A stretch of 64,000 bases of DNA from Mollicutes bacterium (GTDB lineage: Bacteria; Bacillota_I; Bacilli_A; Izemoplasmatales; Izemoplasmataceae): the NCBI GenBank assembly GCA_003553945.1, contig PWEL01000013.1, positions 1 through 64,000 of the forward strand. The letters run 5' to 3'. Under the pieces are notes generated by a model, which was not told the DNA's origin, searched no databases, and saw nothing but the letters and a program-made list of their open reading frames with translations. The translations under genes were made by a program, and so were the position numbers. Shown here one piece after another: positions 40,732-49,579 of the stretch (position 1 is the stretch's first letter; every line of letters begins with the position of its first letter).

Positions 40732-43343
40732 GAAAGCTTCTCCTTGACGAAGGCGATGACATCATCCACCTTCTCCGGCTGCTTAGCGCCGGCCTGGGCG
40801 AAATCCGGGCGGCCGCCGCCCCCGCCACCGGCGATCTGCGCCGCTTCCTTGATCAGATTGCCGGCGTGGACATCGCTTTTGGATTTCGCCACGCAGATGA
40901 GCTTTTCACCCGCTACATTCGCAAGGAACACCACGCCGCGCTGTGTATGTTCCATCAGGCGGTCGGCGAGTGATTTCAGACTCTCGCTGTCGAGCCCTTC
41001 GGTCCTGGCGACGATATTGCCTTCCTCATCCGCTAAGTCGAGATACTGCTCGACATCGGCGAGGTTCTTCTCCTTGCGCTTTTGTTCAAAGGTCTTCTCG
41101 AGATTCTTGACATCCTTCTGGAAGCGTTCGACGAGGGCGCGCATGTTGAGTACGTCCCGGTAGGAGCCTTCAATATCGAACGTCGCGTCAGTATCGAAGT
41201 CGAGGAGGATGCCCTCCGCCTCCGCGGAGGCGAGGATATTCTCGGCCTTGTTCCGGAGGTGGGAGAGCTGTGATTCGAAGCCATGGAGATAGTCCCTTAT
41301 CTGAGAGACCCTATCCCCCGCGAGGGCGACGATGCGGTAGATGCCCGACCCCTTGCTTTCGACATGGGCGATGGCGAAACGGCCGATCTCTTTCGTATTG
41401 TCCACATGCGTGCCGCCGCAGAGGTCGAGGGTCTCGCCCATGTTGACCATGCGGACCTCGTCGTCGTATTTCTCGCCGAATTCAGCGACGGCGCCGCGCG
41501 CCTTGGCGTCTTCGACACTGCCGTGCTCGACGTCGACATCGATTGCGGCCTGTATCTTCTCATTGACCGCATCCTCGATTGAGAGGATCGTCTCATCATC
41601 CGGGAGTTCAAGATGGTTGAAGTCGAAACGGAGATAATCCGGGCCGACGAGGCTGCCCTGCTGGGTGATGTGGTCGCCGAAGACCTCCCTCAGCGTGCTG
41701 TAGAGAAGATGGGTCGCCGAATGGTGCGCCTTGGTGGCTTCTCTGGCCATCTCGTCGACATGCAGCGTCACCATGTCCCCCTCTTCGATATCGTGGTCCT
41801 CGAGGACGTGCAGATGCTGGCCGTTGGGCAGACGCTGCACGTCGACGACTGTATAGACCTTTTCCTCCTTGACGATCACGCCGCTGTCGGCGACCTGGCC
41901 GCCGCTTTCGGCGTAGAACGGGGTCTTTTGTGTCACTATGCCTTCATCGAACACTTTGATGACCCGGCTTTCAACCCGCGTGGTCTCGTAGCCGACGAAG
42001 GTGCTCTCCTCCTTGAAGGCGAGGAAGGCCTTGTTCTGATCGTGCATCGAAGCCTTCTCCCGCCTGGCCTCGCGTGCGCGTTCCTTCTGTTCGGCCATGT
42101 ATGCATGGAAGCCTTCCTTGTCGACAGTGAACCCTTCGGCCTCGGCGTATTCCTCCGTGAGCTCGACAGGGAAGCCGTAGGTATCGTAGAGCTTGAAGGC
42201 GTCCTTGCCGTCGATGATATTGGTGTCGCCCTGCATGAGGTCCTCGAGAATCTTCTCTCCGTAGTGGAGGGTCTCGAGGAATTTATTCTCTTCCTTCTCG
42301 ATGAGCTTCTCGGTGAACGACTGCGTATTCCTGAGATAGGGGTAGGTCTCCTCCATCATCGAGACCACCGTCTCGACAAGGTCCTTGAGGAACGCCTTCT
42401 CGATGCCGAGATGGCGGCCGTGCTTGACTGCGCGCCTCAACAGGCGCCTGAGCACATAGCCGCGTTTCTCATTGGAGAAGGTCGCGCCGTCGCTGACCGC
42501 GAAGACGACACTGCGGATATGATCGGCGATGACCTTGAAGGACATCTGGCCTTCATAGGGCACGCCGCTCAATGATTCTACCGCCTCGATGATGGGATAG
42601 AAGAGATCCGTCTCGAAATTCGTCTGCGCATCCTGCATGACGGCGGCCATGCGTTCAAGCCCCATACCGGTGTCGATGTTCTTACTGGGGAGTTCGGGAT
42701 ATTCCTCCCTTGAAAGGCCTTCCTTGGCGTTGAACTGCGAGAATACGATGTTCCATATCTCCACGTAGCGGTCGTTGTCGACATCATTCTCGATCAGGGA
42801 GAGATCCGCTTCGCCGTAGGCATCCCCGCGGTCGTAGAAGACTTCGCTCGAAGGGCCGCAGGGGCCGGGGCCTATCTCCCAGAAACACTCTTCACTGTAG
42901 AGGATGTGGTCCTCCTTCACGCCGACCTCCATCCATTTCCGCCTGGTTTCCTCGTCCGTCGGATACACCGTCATGTAGAGCCGGTCGGGGTCCAGGCCGA
43001 AATAGTCTCCGGATGTGAGAATATCATACGCCCACTCGATGGCCTTATCGCGGAAGTAATCACCAATGGAGAAATTCCCGAGCATCTCGAAGAACGTGTG
43101 ATGCCGCGCGGTCCTGCCCACGTTCTCGATGTCATTCGTGCGGATGCATTTCTGCACATTGACCATGCGCGGGTTCTTCGGCACCCTCGTGCCGTCGAAA
43201 TAATCCTTGAGCGGTGCGACGCCGGCATTGATGAAAAGCAGCGTGGGGTCGTTGATCGGAACAAGTGAAGCGCTCTCTTCCACGCGGTGCCCTCTCTCCT
43301 TGAAATAATTCAACCAGGTCTTCTTGATTTCATGTCCTCGCAT
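40728..43343 (-). CDS. alaS: alanyl-tRNA synthetase
   Basis: The 871-residue protein is full length. The class II core has ARHHTFFEMLGNFSIGDYF and the GPGPCGPSSEVFYD motif; the editing domain has HSATHLL and CGGTHVDNT zinc/active-site motifs; the C-terminal DHHA1-type domain has GGGGGGRPDFAQAG. It charges tRNA-Ala and clears mischarged Ser/Gly. The ATG at 43343 has an AGGAGAGG SD upstream; the track start is TTG within the SD region. It is controlled by a T-box. Confidence 0.97.
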   Translation of the reverse strand: MRGHEIKKTWLNYFKERGHRVEESASLVPINDPTLLFINAGVAPLKDYFDGTRVPKNPRMVNVQKCIRTNDIENVGRTARHHTFFEMLGNFSIGDYFRDKAIEWAYDILTSGDYFGLDPDRLYMTVYPTDEETRRKWMEVGVKEDHILYSEECFWEIGPGPCGPSSEVFYDRGDAYGEADLSLIENDVDNDRYVEIWNIVFSQFNAKEGLSREEYPELPSKNIDTGMGLERMAAVMQDAQTNFETDLFYPIIEAVESLSGVPYEGQMSFKVIADHIRSVVFAVSDGATFSNEKRGYVLRRLLRRAVKHGRHLGIEKAFLKDLVETVVSMMEETYPYLRNTQSFTEKLIEKEENKFLETLHYGEKILEDLMQGDTNIIDGKDAFKLYDTYGFPVELTEEYAEAEGFTVDKEGFHAYMAEQKERAREARREKASMHDQNKAFLAFKEESTFVGYETTRVESRVIKVFDEGIVTQKTPFYAESGGQVADSGVIVKEEKVYTVVDVQRLPNGQHLHVLEDHDIEEGDMVTLHVDEMAREATKAHHSATHLLYSTLREVFGDHITQQGSLVGPDYLRFDFNHLELPDDETILSIEDAVNEKIQAAIDVDVEHGSVEDAKARGAVAEFGEKYDDEVRMVNMGETLDLCGGTHVDNTKEIGRFAIAHVESKGSGIYRIVALAGDRVSQIRDYLHGFESQLSHLRNKAENILASAEAEGILLDFDTDATFDIEGSYRDVLNMRALVERFQKDVKNLEKTFEQKRKEKNLADVEQYLDLADEEGNIVARTEGLDSESLKSLADRLMEHTQRGVVFLANVAGEKLICVAKSKSDVHAGNLIKEAAQIAGGGGGGRPDFAQAGAKQPEKVDDVIAFVKEKLS

Positions 43344-43367
43344 GTGCGATCCTCTCCTTTTCAATAA

Positions 43368-43572
43368 AAAACGCCCTTAAAAACATCCTAAGGACGAACG
43401 TTGCCGCGGTACCACCTTGGTTCTATCGCTAGCACTCTAAAGCATTAACGCTGCAGCACGGACGTTTTCAGACGTCACTTAGAAGCAGCTTCGGCGGGGA
43501 CGCGGCCCGTTTCCACCGGCCACGGGCTCTCTGTGACACGTCAATCCACGTACTCGACTTCTTCATCGATTT
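43368..43572 (-). promoter_or_regulatory. T-box riboswitch of alaS
   Basis: The leader contains the T-box sequence AAGGTGGTACCGCGGCAACG near 43408-43430 (minus) and then a terminator CGTCCTTAGGATGTTTTTAAGGGCG followed by six Ts, whose 5' arm competes with the antiterminator. A stem I-like region lies upstream with a candidate Ala specifier GCU in GAAGCTGC (about 43484). Uncharged tRNA-Ala should allow read-through into alaS. Confidence 0.9.
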
Positions 43573-43578
43573 AATCGT

Positions 43579-43607
43579 ATACTACACGATTTATGCCGGA
43601 TATGCAA
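43579..43607 (-). promoter_or_regulatory. alaS promoter
   Basis: On the minus strand TTGCAT, 17 bp, TAGTAT, just before the T-box leader. Confidence 0.65.
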
Positions 43608-43616
43608 GGAATTCCC

Positions 43617-44195
43617 TCATGAGCCGGCGTCGGTGCCGGAATCCTCCGGCGTGAAAAAGCGCATGCCGATCCCATAGTCCTCGACGAGCGTGCTTTTCGG
43701 CATGCGCATGAGCTTGTAGGTGACATAGAAATCCCCGGCGCACCCGGATATATGCAGCGCAAAAAGACAGTAGAACAGGACGAAGACGCCACCGCTCGTA
43801 AGCGGAAGGATGAGGGCGAAGACCGCGGTGAGCACGAAGAACGGCGCAAGGCCGACGATCAGGAAATGCGGCTTCGTGAGATACGCATCAGGCGCGGCCG
43901 CGCTTGCCGCGAACCCGTGGAACTGATAGCGGACCTTGAGGTTTCTGTCCAGACGGAAGAAGATCCCGTGGATGATCTCATGCGCGACGATATAGAGCAC
44001 GATGCCTACGAACAGAAAAAATATCCCCGGCAGTGTCACACTGATGTCTATGCCGATTACGGGCAGGAATGCAAATACCCCCAGAAACAGCGCGATAGTC
44101 ATGACATTCAGCCATATCGCCCGCTTCTTGTCCTTCTCCAGGTCGATATGCTCGTGCAGGGTGTATCCTTCCGGCAATTCCCTATATGCTTTCAT
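43617..44195 (-). CDS. DUF3267 putative zinc metalloprotease membrane protein
   Basis: The 192-residue protein has four to five membrane helices and a metalloprotease-like motif IVAHEIIHGIFFR in a helix, as in DUF3267 (M50-like) proteins. The C-terminal region has MRMPKSTLVEDYGIGMRFF. The substrate is unknown. AGGAGGG precedes the ATG at 44195; the longer track ORF begins within the hydrolase gene. It is 10 bp downstream of that gene, so the two are co-transcribed. Confidence 0.85.
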   Translation of the reverse strand: MKAYRELPEGYTLHEHIDLEKDKKRAIWLNVMTIALFLGVFAFLPVIGIDISVTLPGIFFLFVGIVLYIVAHEIIHGIFFRLDRNLKVRYQFHGFAASAAAPDAYLTKPHFLIVGLAPFFVLTAVFALILPLTSGGVFVLFYCLFALHISGCAGDFYVTYKLMRMPKSTLVEDYGIGMRFFTPEDSGTDAGS

Positions 44196-44205
44196 GACGT
44201 CCCTC

Positions 44206-44976
44206 CTAGGTGTTTTTCCCGAGAAAGTCCAGTATCGCCTCGTTGACCGCCTTCGGCGCATCCTGGTTCGGCAGGTGCGCGGCGTTGACAACTGTCAGCC
44301 TCCTGGCCTCTGGTGCATTTTTGTCAGTGGCTTCGATGAGCATCTTCCGCTCCCGTTCACCGTGAATCATGAACCAGGGAACATCGATCGAGCGCTCGAT
44401 AGGTTTCGGGAGTTCTCTGAAGATCTCTTTGCTGGTTTCAATGAAGCGCTGCTTGCCCGACTTGAAGGCCTGTTTATAGAGATATTCCCTCACGGGCGCC
44501 TTGACGCTGTTCTTCTTCGCGAACATTTTGGCCATGCGCTTGTTCGTCAGAACCTTGATGAAATGCATGAAGAAGGACCCCATCTTCGCCTTGAAGGGGG
44601 ACATGCTTCCGTAAAGCGGCATGGACCCGATATCGATGAGGCCATGAATCCGCCCCGGGCGATGCATGGCGATGTATTGTCCGACGAAGCCGCCGAGGGA
44701 CACGCCGACATGGAAGACGCCATCGAGGGCCAGTTCATCGAGCATCGCTTCAAAGGCGTCCGCCGCCTTCTTAAAAGTGAAAGGGCCGGTCTCTTTCGAT
44801 AGCCCGTGCCCCGGAAGGTCCCATACAACCACCCGGTAACTTGGTTTCAGACGCTTCACTTGAGCGTCGAACGAACGGTGATTGAGGCCCATGCCATGGG
44901 TGAACACCACCGGAACCCCGTTCTTCGGTCCATGCACAGCACAGTAGATTTCGCCGTGAGACGTTTCTATTTTCAT
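44206..44976 (-). CDS. alpha/beta-hydrolase
   Basis: The 256-residue cytoplasmic alpha/beta-hydrolase has the oxyanion motif FTHGMGLNHRSF, nucleophile elbow GVSLGGFVG, an Asp region before the C-terminal catalytic His in NAAHLPNQDAP. It resembles 3-oxoadipate enol-lactonase/BioH-like esterases, but no pathway partner is near. GGGGGAGG precedes the ATG at 44976. Confidence 0.85.
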   Translation of the reverse strand: MKIETSHGEIYCAVHGPKNGVPVVFTHGMGLNHRSFDAQVKRLKPSYRVVVWDLPGHGLSKETGPFTFKKAADAFEAMLDELALDGVFHVGVSLGGFVGQYIAMHRPGRIHGLIDIGSMPLYGSMSPFKAKMGSFFMHFIKVLTNKRMAKMFAKKNSVKAPVREYLYKQAFKSGKQRFIETSKEIFRELPKPIERSIDVPWFMIHGERERKMLIEATDKNAPEARRLTVVNAAHLPNQDAPKAVNEAILDFLGKNT

Positions 44977-45013
44977 GCAATCCTCCCCCGGAACCAGTCT
45001 TCGAGACAAGTGT

Positions 45014-45022
45014 ATTATAGCA
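45014..45022 (-). promoter_or_regulatory. extended -10 promoter of the hydrolase/DUF3267 operon
   Basis: TGCTATAAT on the minus strand, about 38 bp before the start; the -35 is poor. Confidence 0.5.
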
Positions 45023-45089
45023 TCCGCGCATCCACTTTAAAAGCACAAACGGTAAAATGGGACGACGCGACATTTACAAAGAATATCGC

Positions 45090-45118
45090 TTGCAGGAGAG
45101 GGGGAAACTCTATAGAAT
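45090..45118 (+). promoter_or_regulatory. promoter of the osmoprotectant importer operon
   Basis: TTGCAG, 17 bp, TAGAAT, 37 bp before the first gene. Confidence 0.7.
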
Positions 45119-45154
45119 AAGCCTATAGAAGTAAAGACAAAAGGAGTCGAGGCC

Positions 45155-45814
45155 ATGAGGTTCATTTTTAATGTGATTGAATTATATCGCGAACGGACGG
45201 CGTTCTTCCTCGATCTACTTTTAGAGCATATCTACCTCACAGGCGTCGCCATTCTCTTCATCACAATCATCGGAGTGAGCCTCGGGGTGCTCATGACCTA
45301 TCATAAAGGGGTTGCGAACACCGTCCTCTCCCTCACCAACTTCTTCTACACCATCCCCTCGATCGCCATGTTCGGCTTCTTGGTCACATTCACAGGCATC
45401 GGCAACACCCCCGCCATCATCGCATTGACCATCTACGGCGTACTGCCCGTCATCCGCAACACCTACGTCGGCATCAGCGAAGTCGACGACACCATCATCG
45501 AAGCGGCTACGGGCATGGGCGTCACCGTGCGACAGCTTCTCTTTAAGATCCAGCTTCCGCTCGCACTCCCCGTAATCATCGCCGGGTTCCGCACCATGGT
45601 CATCATGACCATCGCCCTCGGCGGCATCGCCTCGTTCATCGGTGCCGGAGGCCTCGGCATCGCCATCTGGCGGGGAATCTCCAACAACCACAATGAACTC
45701 ATCGCCGCGGGCAGTCTGCTCGTCGCCCTGCTCGCAGTCATCACAGACCTCGTCCTGAATTTCATCGAGAGAGGCATTCGCATCAAAATCTATGGAACCG
45801 CAAAGGAGCGTTGA
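45155..45814 (+). CDS. osmoprotectant (glycine betaine/choline) ABC transporter permease
   Basis: The 219-residue protein has five or six membrane helices and the EAA loop EAATGMGVTVRQLLFKIQLPLALP (in parts), and NFFYTIPSIAMFGFL typical of OpuCB/OpuBB/OsmW permeases. It is the first gene of a compact permease-binding protein-ATPase operon. AAAGGAG precedes the ATG. A single permease implies a homodimeric pore, unlike OpuC, which has two permease genes. Confidence 0.9.
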   Translation: MRFIFNVIELYRERTAFFLDLLLEHIYLTGVAILFITIIGVSLGVLMTYHKGVANTVLSLTNFFYTIPSIAMFGFLVTFTGIGNTPAIIALTIYGVLPVIRNTYVGISEVDDTIIEAATGMGVTVRQLLFKIQLPLALPVIIAGFRTMVIMTIALGGIASFIGAGGLGIAIWRGISNNHNELIAAGSLLVALLAVITDLVLNFIERGIRIKIYGTAKER

Positions 45815-45818
45815 TACC

Positions 45819-46703
45819 ATGAAGAAAATCCTCACAGTCCTCACCATCATAGCGGGCGTCTTCGCCTTCACTGCGTGTGAAGAGCGGGACGAGGTCACGC
45901 TCGCAAGCAAACCAATGCCCGAGCAATACGTCCTCGCCCAGATCATGATAGAACTGATCGAAAGCGAGACCGACATCTCCGTCGACTACAGGTCCGGCAT
46001 CGGCGGCGGTACGAACAACATCCACCCCGGCATGGTCGAAGGCCAGTTCGACATCTACCCCGAATACACCGGCACCGGATGGATGGAAGTCCTCCGGGAG
46101 GACTTGATCCGGGACCCCGATGCACTAACGGAAGCCGTCAGGGAGGCCTACAGGGAGGAATTCGACATCGAATGGCTCGAACTCTACGGCTTCAACAACA
46201 CCTACGGGCTCGCCATGAAGGAGGACAAGGCTGACGAAATGGGCATCGAGACCTACAGCGACCTCGCCGAGAAGGCGGATGACCTCCATTTCGCGGCCGA
46301 ATATGATTTCTTCGAGCGCGAGGATGGCATGATCGGCCTTGAAGCGGCCTACGGCCTCGAGTTCGGTGAGAACAGCGAACTCGAAACCGGTCTGAAATAC
46401 ACTGCCATAGGAGACGACGAGGTCGATGTCATCAACGTCTGGTCCACGGACGGAAGGCTTAAGGAATACGACCTGCGCCTTCTTGAAGACGATGAGGATT
46501 TCTTTCCCTCCTATTACGCCGCGACATTGATCCGTCAGGAGACCCTTGAAGAATACCCTGAACTCGAGGATGTCCTCAACATTCTCGGCGGAAGGATAGA
46601 CAACGAGACCATCACTGCCATCAACTACCGCGTAGAGGTCGACAACGACGACCCCTACCAAGTCGCCATGGACTTCATCGAGTCGGAAGGACTGCTTGAT
46701 TGA
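45819..46703 (+). CDS. osmoprotectant ABC transporter substrate-binding lipoprotein
   Basis: The 294-residue protein has a lipoprotein signal (cleavage before Cys in FAFTAC) and an OpuAC/OpuCC-type type II binding fold: GGGTNNIHPGMVEGQFDIYPEYTGTG (in parts) is the family hallmark. The mature domain is very acidic, as are the other exported proteins of this window. The start is 45819, inside a longer track ORF that begins within the permease gene. Confidence 0.9.
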   Translation: MKKILTVLTIIAGVFAFTACEERDEVTLASKPMPEQYVLAQIMIELIESETDISVDYRSGIGGGTNNIHPGMVEGQFDIYPEYTGTGWMEVLREDLIRDPDALTEAVREAYREEFDIEWLELYGFNNTYGLAMKEDKADEMGIETYSDLAEKADDLHFAAEYDFFEREDGMIGLEAAYGLEFGENSELETGLKYTAIGDDEVDVINVWSTDGRLKEYDLRLLEDDEDFFPSYYAATLIRQETLEEYPELEDVLNILGGRIDNETITAINYRVEVDNDDPYQVAMDFIESEGLLD

Positions 46704-47524
46704 TGTCGGTCATTTCCTTTCAGAATATCCACAAGGCCTACACTGAAGACGCCCCGGTCCTGAAGGGCATCAGCTTCGACGTCGAAGATGGCGAGTTCGT
46801 CGTGCTGCTCGGGACATCCGGTTGCGGCAAGACCACGACGCTCAAGCTCATCAACAAGCTCATCGATTTCGACACGGGCTATATCTTCTTCAAGGGGCAT
46901 CCGATCAAACAGTGGCCGAAAGTGTCCCTGCGACGCTCGATCGGCTATGTCATCCAGCAAGTCGGGCTCTTTCCGCACATGGACATCGCCGCGAACATCA
47001 CTTTCGTGCTCGACCTGCAAAAACACGATAAGCACCATGCCCGTGAAAGGGCGAAGACGCTCATCGACCTTGTCGGTCTCGACGAAAGCTACCTCCCGCG
47101 CTATCCGAGAGAGCTCTCGGGCGGAGAGAAACAGCGCGTCGGCGTCGCGCGGGCCCTCGCAGCCGACCCCGAGATCCTCCTCATGGACGAGCCCTTCGGC
47201 GCTGTGGACGAGATCACCCGCAGGCACCTGCAGAACGAGATGAAAAGCATCTACGCCAAACTGAAAAAGACTGTGCTCTTCGTCACCCACGACATCGAGG
47301 AGGCCGTGCGCCTCGCGGACAAGATCATCCTCTTCAAGGACGGCCGCATCGAACAAAGCGGCTCTCCGAGGGACCTCGTTTTCACGCCGGCGACCCCCTA
47401 TGTCAAGGAGTTCTTCGGGCTGAAAGGGTTCAAGGCCTCCCTCGATGACGCATCCCTGGAAAAAGTCTATCGGCAGATCCTCTCCGGGGAAAAGACGTTC
47501 AACGATATCTTCAACACCGTCTGA
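46703..47524 (+). CDS. osmoprotectant ABC transporter ATP-binding protein
   Basis: The 273-residue ATPase has Walker A LLGTSGCGKTTTLK, Q-loop VIQQVGLFPHM, signature ELSGGEKQRVGVARAL, Walker B ILLMDEPFGAVDE and the switch THDIEEA. The sequence ends soon after the nucleotide-binding domain, so the CBS domains that sense ionic strength in OpuA/OpuCA are missing. The ATG overlaps the upstream TGA (TGATG). Confidence 0.92.
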   Translation: MSVISFQNIHKAYTEDAPVLKGISFDVEDGEFVVLLGTSGCGKTTTLKLINKLIDFDTGYIFFKGHPIKQWPKVSLRRSIGYVIQQVGLFPHMDIAANITFVLDLQKHDKHHARERAKTLIDLVGLDESYLPRYPRELSGGEKQRVGVARALAADPEILLMDEPFGAVDEITRRHLQNEMKSIYAKLKKTVLFVTHDIEEAVRLADKIILFKDGRIEQSGSPRDLVFTPATPYVKEFFGLKGFKASLDDASLEKVYRQILSGEKTFNDIFNTV

Positions 47525-47527
47525 AGG

Positions 47528-47556
47528 TTGGCATAGCTCTGTGGATATAGTACAAT
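47528..47556 (+). promoter_or_regulatory. promoter of the alpha-glucosidase gene
   Basis: TTGGCA, 17 bp, TACAAT, starting just after the importer operon. Confidence 0.65.
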
Positions 47557-47589
47557 CACACACGAAAACAAAAGAAAGCGGTGTTCTGC

Positions 47590-49272
47590 ATGGAAAAATG
47601 GTGGCAAAGCGCAATCATCTATCAGGTCTACCTGCGCAGCTTCAAAGATGCGAACAATGACGGCATCGGCGACATCAAAGGCCTGATCGGCAAGATAGAC
47701 TATCTCGAGGAGATCGGCGTCGACACCATCTGGGTCTCTCCGCACTATGATTCGCCCATGGACGATAACGGCTACGACATCCGCGACTTCTACAAGGTCA
47801 GCGAGGACTACGGCACTCTCGAAGATTTCAAGGAGCTGTTGAAAGAGGCGCATGAAAGGGACATGAAAGTCATCACCGACCTCGTCCTCAACCACACCTC
47901 CGATGAACATCCGTGGTTCGAGGCGGCGAAGGATCCGAATCATCCGGAGCATGAATACTACCACGATTTCTATATCTGGCACGAACCGAAATACGAAGAC
48001 GGGAAGCGCAAGCGCCCGACCCGCTGGATCGGCTGGTTCGGCAACCCGGCATGGACCTACAACGAAGCCACGGATGAATACTATCTCCACATATTCAGCC
48101 GCAAGATGCCCGACCTCAACTGGCGCAACCCCGAGATGCGCAAGGCCATGAAAAAAGTCATCCAGTTCTGGATCGACCTCGGCGTGGACGGATTCCGCGT
48201 CGACGCCACCAACCATCTGGAGAAGAACTGGGACTTCCCCGACGGCTATCCGGGATACGAGAACTTCTCCAGCCTCCCCAAACATCATGAATACCTTCAG
48301 GAACTGGGCAGGGAGCTCTTCCACCCCAACGACCTCATGATCATCGGAGAGGCCGGCGGCGCCACACGCGAAGAGGCCCTTCAATACGCCGGATTCGATT
48401 CCGAGGAATTCAACATGCTCATCCATTTCGAGCACTGCTGGGTCGATACGGATGAGACGAACACGCTCACGCCCGGCAAATGGGCGAAGGGCACTGTCGA
48501 CATCACCCGGTTGAAAGAGAGCTTCTACCGCTGGTACAAAGTCTTCAAGGACAAGGGCTGGAACGCCATCTACTGGCACAACCACGACCAGCCGCGCATC
48601 GTCAGCCATTATGGCGACGACGAAACGCACTGGGAGCGAAGCGCCAAGATGCTGGCATGCGCCCTGTACCTCATCCCCGGCACGCCGATCGTCTATTACG
48701 GCGAGGAGATCGGCATGACCAACGTCGACTACGAAAACCTCGAGGACTTCAGGGATGTCGAGGTCTTCACCGAATACGAGAACTTCCGCCGAAACGGCGC
48801 ATCCCATGAGACCGCCATGCAGGCGCTCAGGGACCGCTCCCGCGATTCAGCGCGCTCCCCCATGCAATGGAGCGACGCCCCTTACGCAGGGTTCTCCGAA
48901 GTAAAGCCGTGGATACCGATCAACAGCAACTATGAAACCATCAACGTCGAAAGACAACAGCAATCGAAGTCCTCCATCCTCTCCACCTACAAGACCCTGC
49001 TCGCTCTCAGAGCGAAAGAGAATCTCAATTTCGCCGATCTCACATTCTACGACATCAGCCATCCCCAAAGCTTCAACTATCTGAGCACGGGGGAGCATCA
49101 CGAATACCTCGTCCTCTGCAATTTCTCAGAAAAGCCACTCACTATGGAATTCCCACTGGACCTGCAAACGTTCGATGTCTACTACTCCAATGTCGATATC
49201 GGGAAGGCTGAAAGGAAGAGCGAAGAATTCGCACCTTATGAGGCGCGCATATATAAAAGAAAGCGCCAGTGA
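47590..49272 (+). CDS. malL: cytoplasmic alpha-glucosidase (GH13, oligo-1,6-glucosidase/MalL type)
   Basis: The 560-residue GH13_31 enzyme lacks a signal peptide. Conserved regions are DLVLNHTSDEHPWF, the nucleophile region DGFRVDATNH, the acid/base region MIIGEAGGATREE and HNHDQPR. It should release glucose from imported isomalto- or malto-oligosaccharides. It precedes mdxFG. The ATG at 47590 is used; the SD is weak (AAGCGGTG). Specificity between alpha-1,4 and alpha-1,6 bonds cannot be settled here. Confidence 0.88.
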   Translation: MEKWWQSAIIYQVYLRSFKDANNDGIGDIKGLIGKIDYLEEIGVDTIWVSPHYDSPMDDNGYDIRDFYKVSEDYGTLEDFKELLKEAHERDMKVITDLVLNHTSDEHPWFEAAKDPNHPEHEYYHDFYIWHEPKYEDGKRKRPTRWIGWFGNPAWTYNEATDEYYLHIFSRKMPDLNWRNPEMRKAMKKVIQFWIDLGVDGFRVDATNHLEKNWDFPDGYPGYENFSSLPKHHEYLQELGRELFHPNDLMIIGEAGGATREEALQYAGFDSEEFNMLIHFEHCWVDTDETNTLTPGKWAKGTVDITRLKESFYRWYKVFKDKGWNAIYWHNHDQPRIVSHYGDDETHWERSAKMLACALYLIPGTPIVYYGEEIGMTNVDYENLEDFRDVEVFTEYENFRRNGASHETAMQALRDRSRDSARSPMQWSDAPYAGFSEVKPWIPINSNYETINVERQQQSKSSILSTYKTLLALRAKENLNFADLTFYDISHPQSFNYLSTGEHHEYLVLCNFSEKPLTMEFPLDLQTFDVYYSNVDIGKAERKSEEFAPYEARIYKRKRQ

Positions 49273-49350
49273 TGAATGGCATGAAAACCGCTTTCAATTT
49301 CACCTCCCCTCCACAACAGCTTTGATATGTCTGAACACCTCTGTCAAGGC

Positions 49351-49378
49351 AAAGAGAGCCCTCACGGCTCTCTTTTTA
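49351..49378 (+). terminator. terminator after malL
   Basis: AAAGAGAGCC-ctcac-GGCTCTCTTT followed by TTA. Confidence 0.88.
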
Positions 49379-49488
49379 CAGAGTATGTGCGAAGAAGGGC
49401 CGAAATCGATGTTCAAACAAATGCAAAGCGCTTTTTGAGTATTCAGAAAGGATTTAGCACTTGAGGTTTTTGAGTGATAAACCGTAGC

Positions 49489-49525
49489 CAAAAGCGTTTA
49501 CAAACAGCCCTCTTTTTGATAGGAT
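49489..49525 (+). promoter_or_regulatory. mdxF promoter with overlapping LacI-type operator
   Basis: TTTACA (49497-49502), 17 bp, TAGGAT (49520-49525). CAAAAGCGTTTACA (49489-49502) matches cre at all but the first two positions and covers the -35, so CcpA or a MalR-like repressor may bind. A related AAAGCGCTTT site is centred 66 bp upstream. Confidence 0.55.
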
Positions 49526-49579
49526 TTAACTGTAAGTGAGACAAAACACTATAGAGCATTACGTGAAGGGATTGGAACA

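Larger units (their letters stand above)
49273..49579 (+). other. 307-bp regulatory gap between malL and mdxF
   Basis: It holds the malL terminator (49351-49378), a near-palindrome TGAAAACCGCTTTCA (49282-49296), an AAAGCGCTTT-centred site (49422-49438) and the mdxF promoter with an overlapping operator (separate entry). No gene is visible. The CG-centred sites look like LacI-family operators. Confidence 0.6.

Noticed and set aside
47467-48807. Minus-strand ORF of 446 aa opposite malL
   Set aside because: Antisense shadow of a GH13 enzyme with complete motifs.
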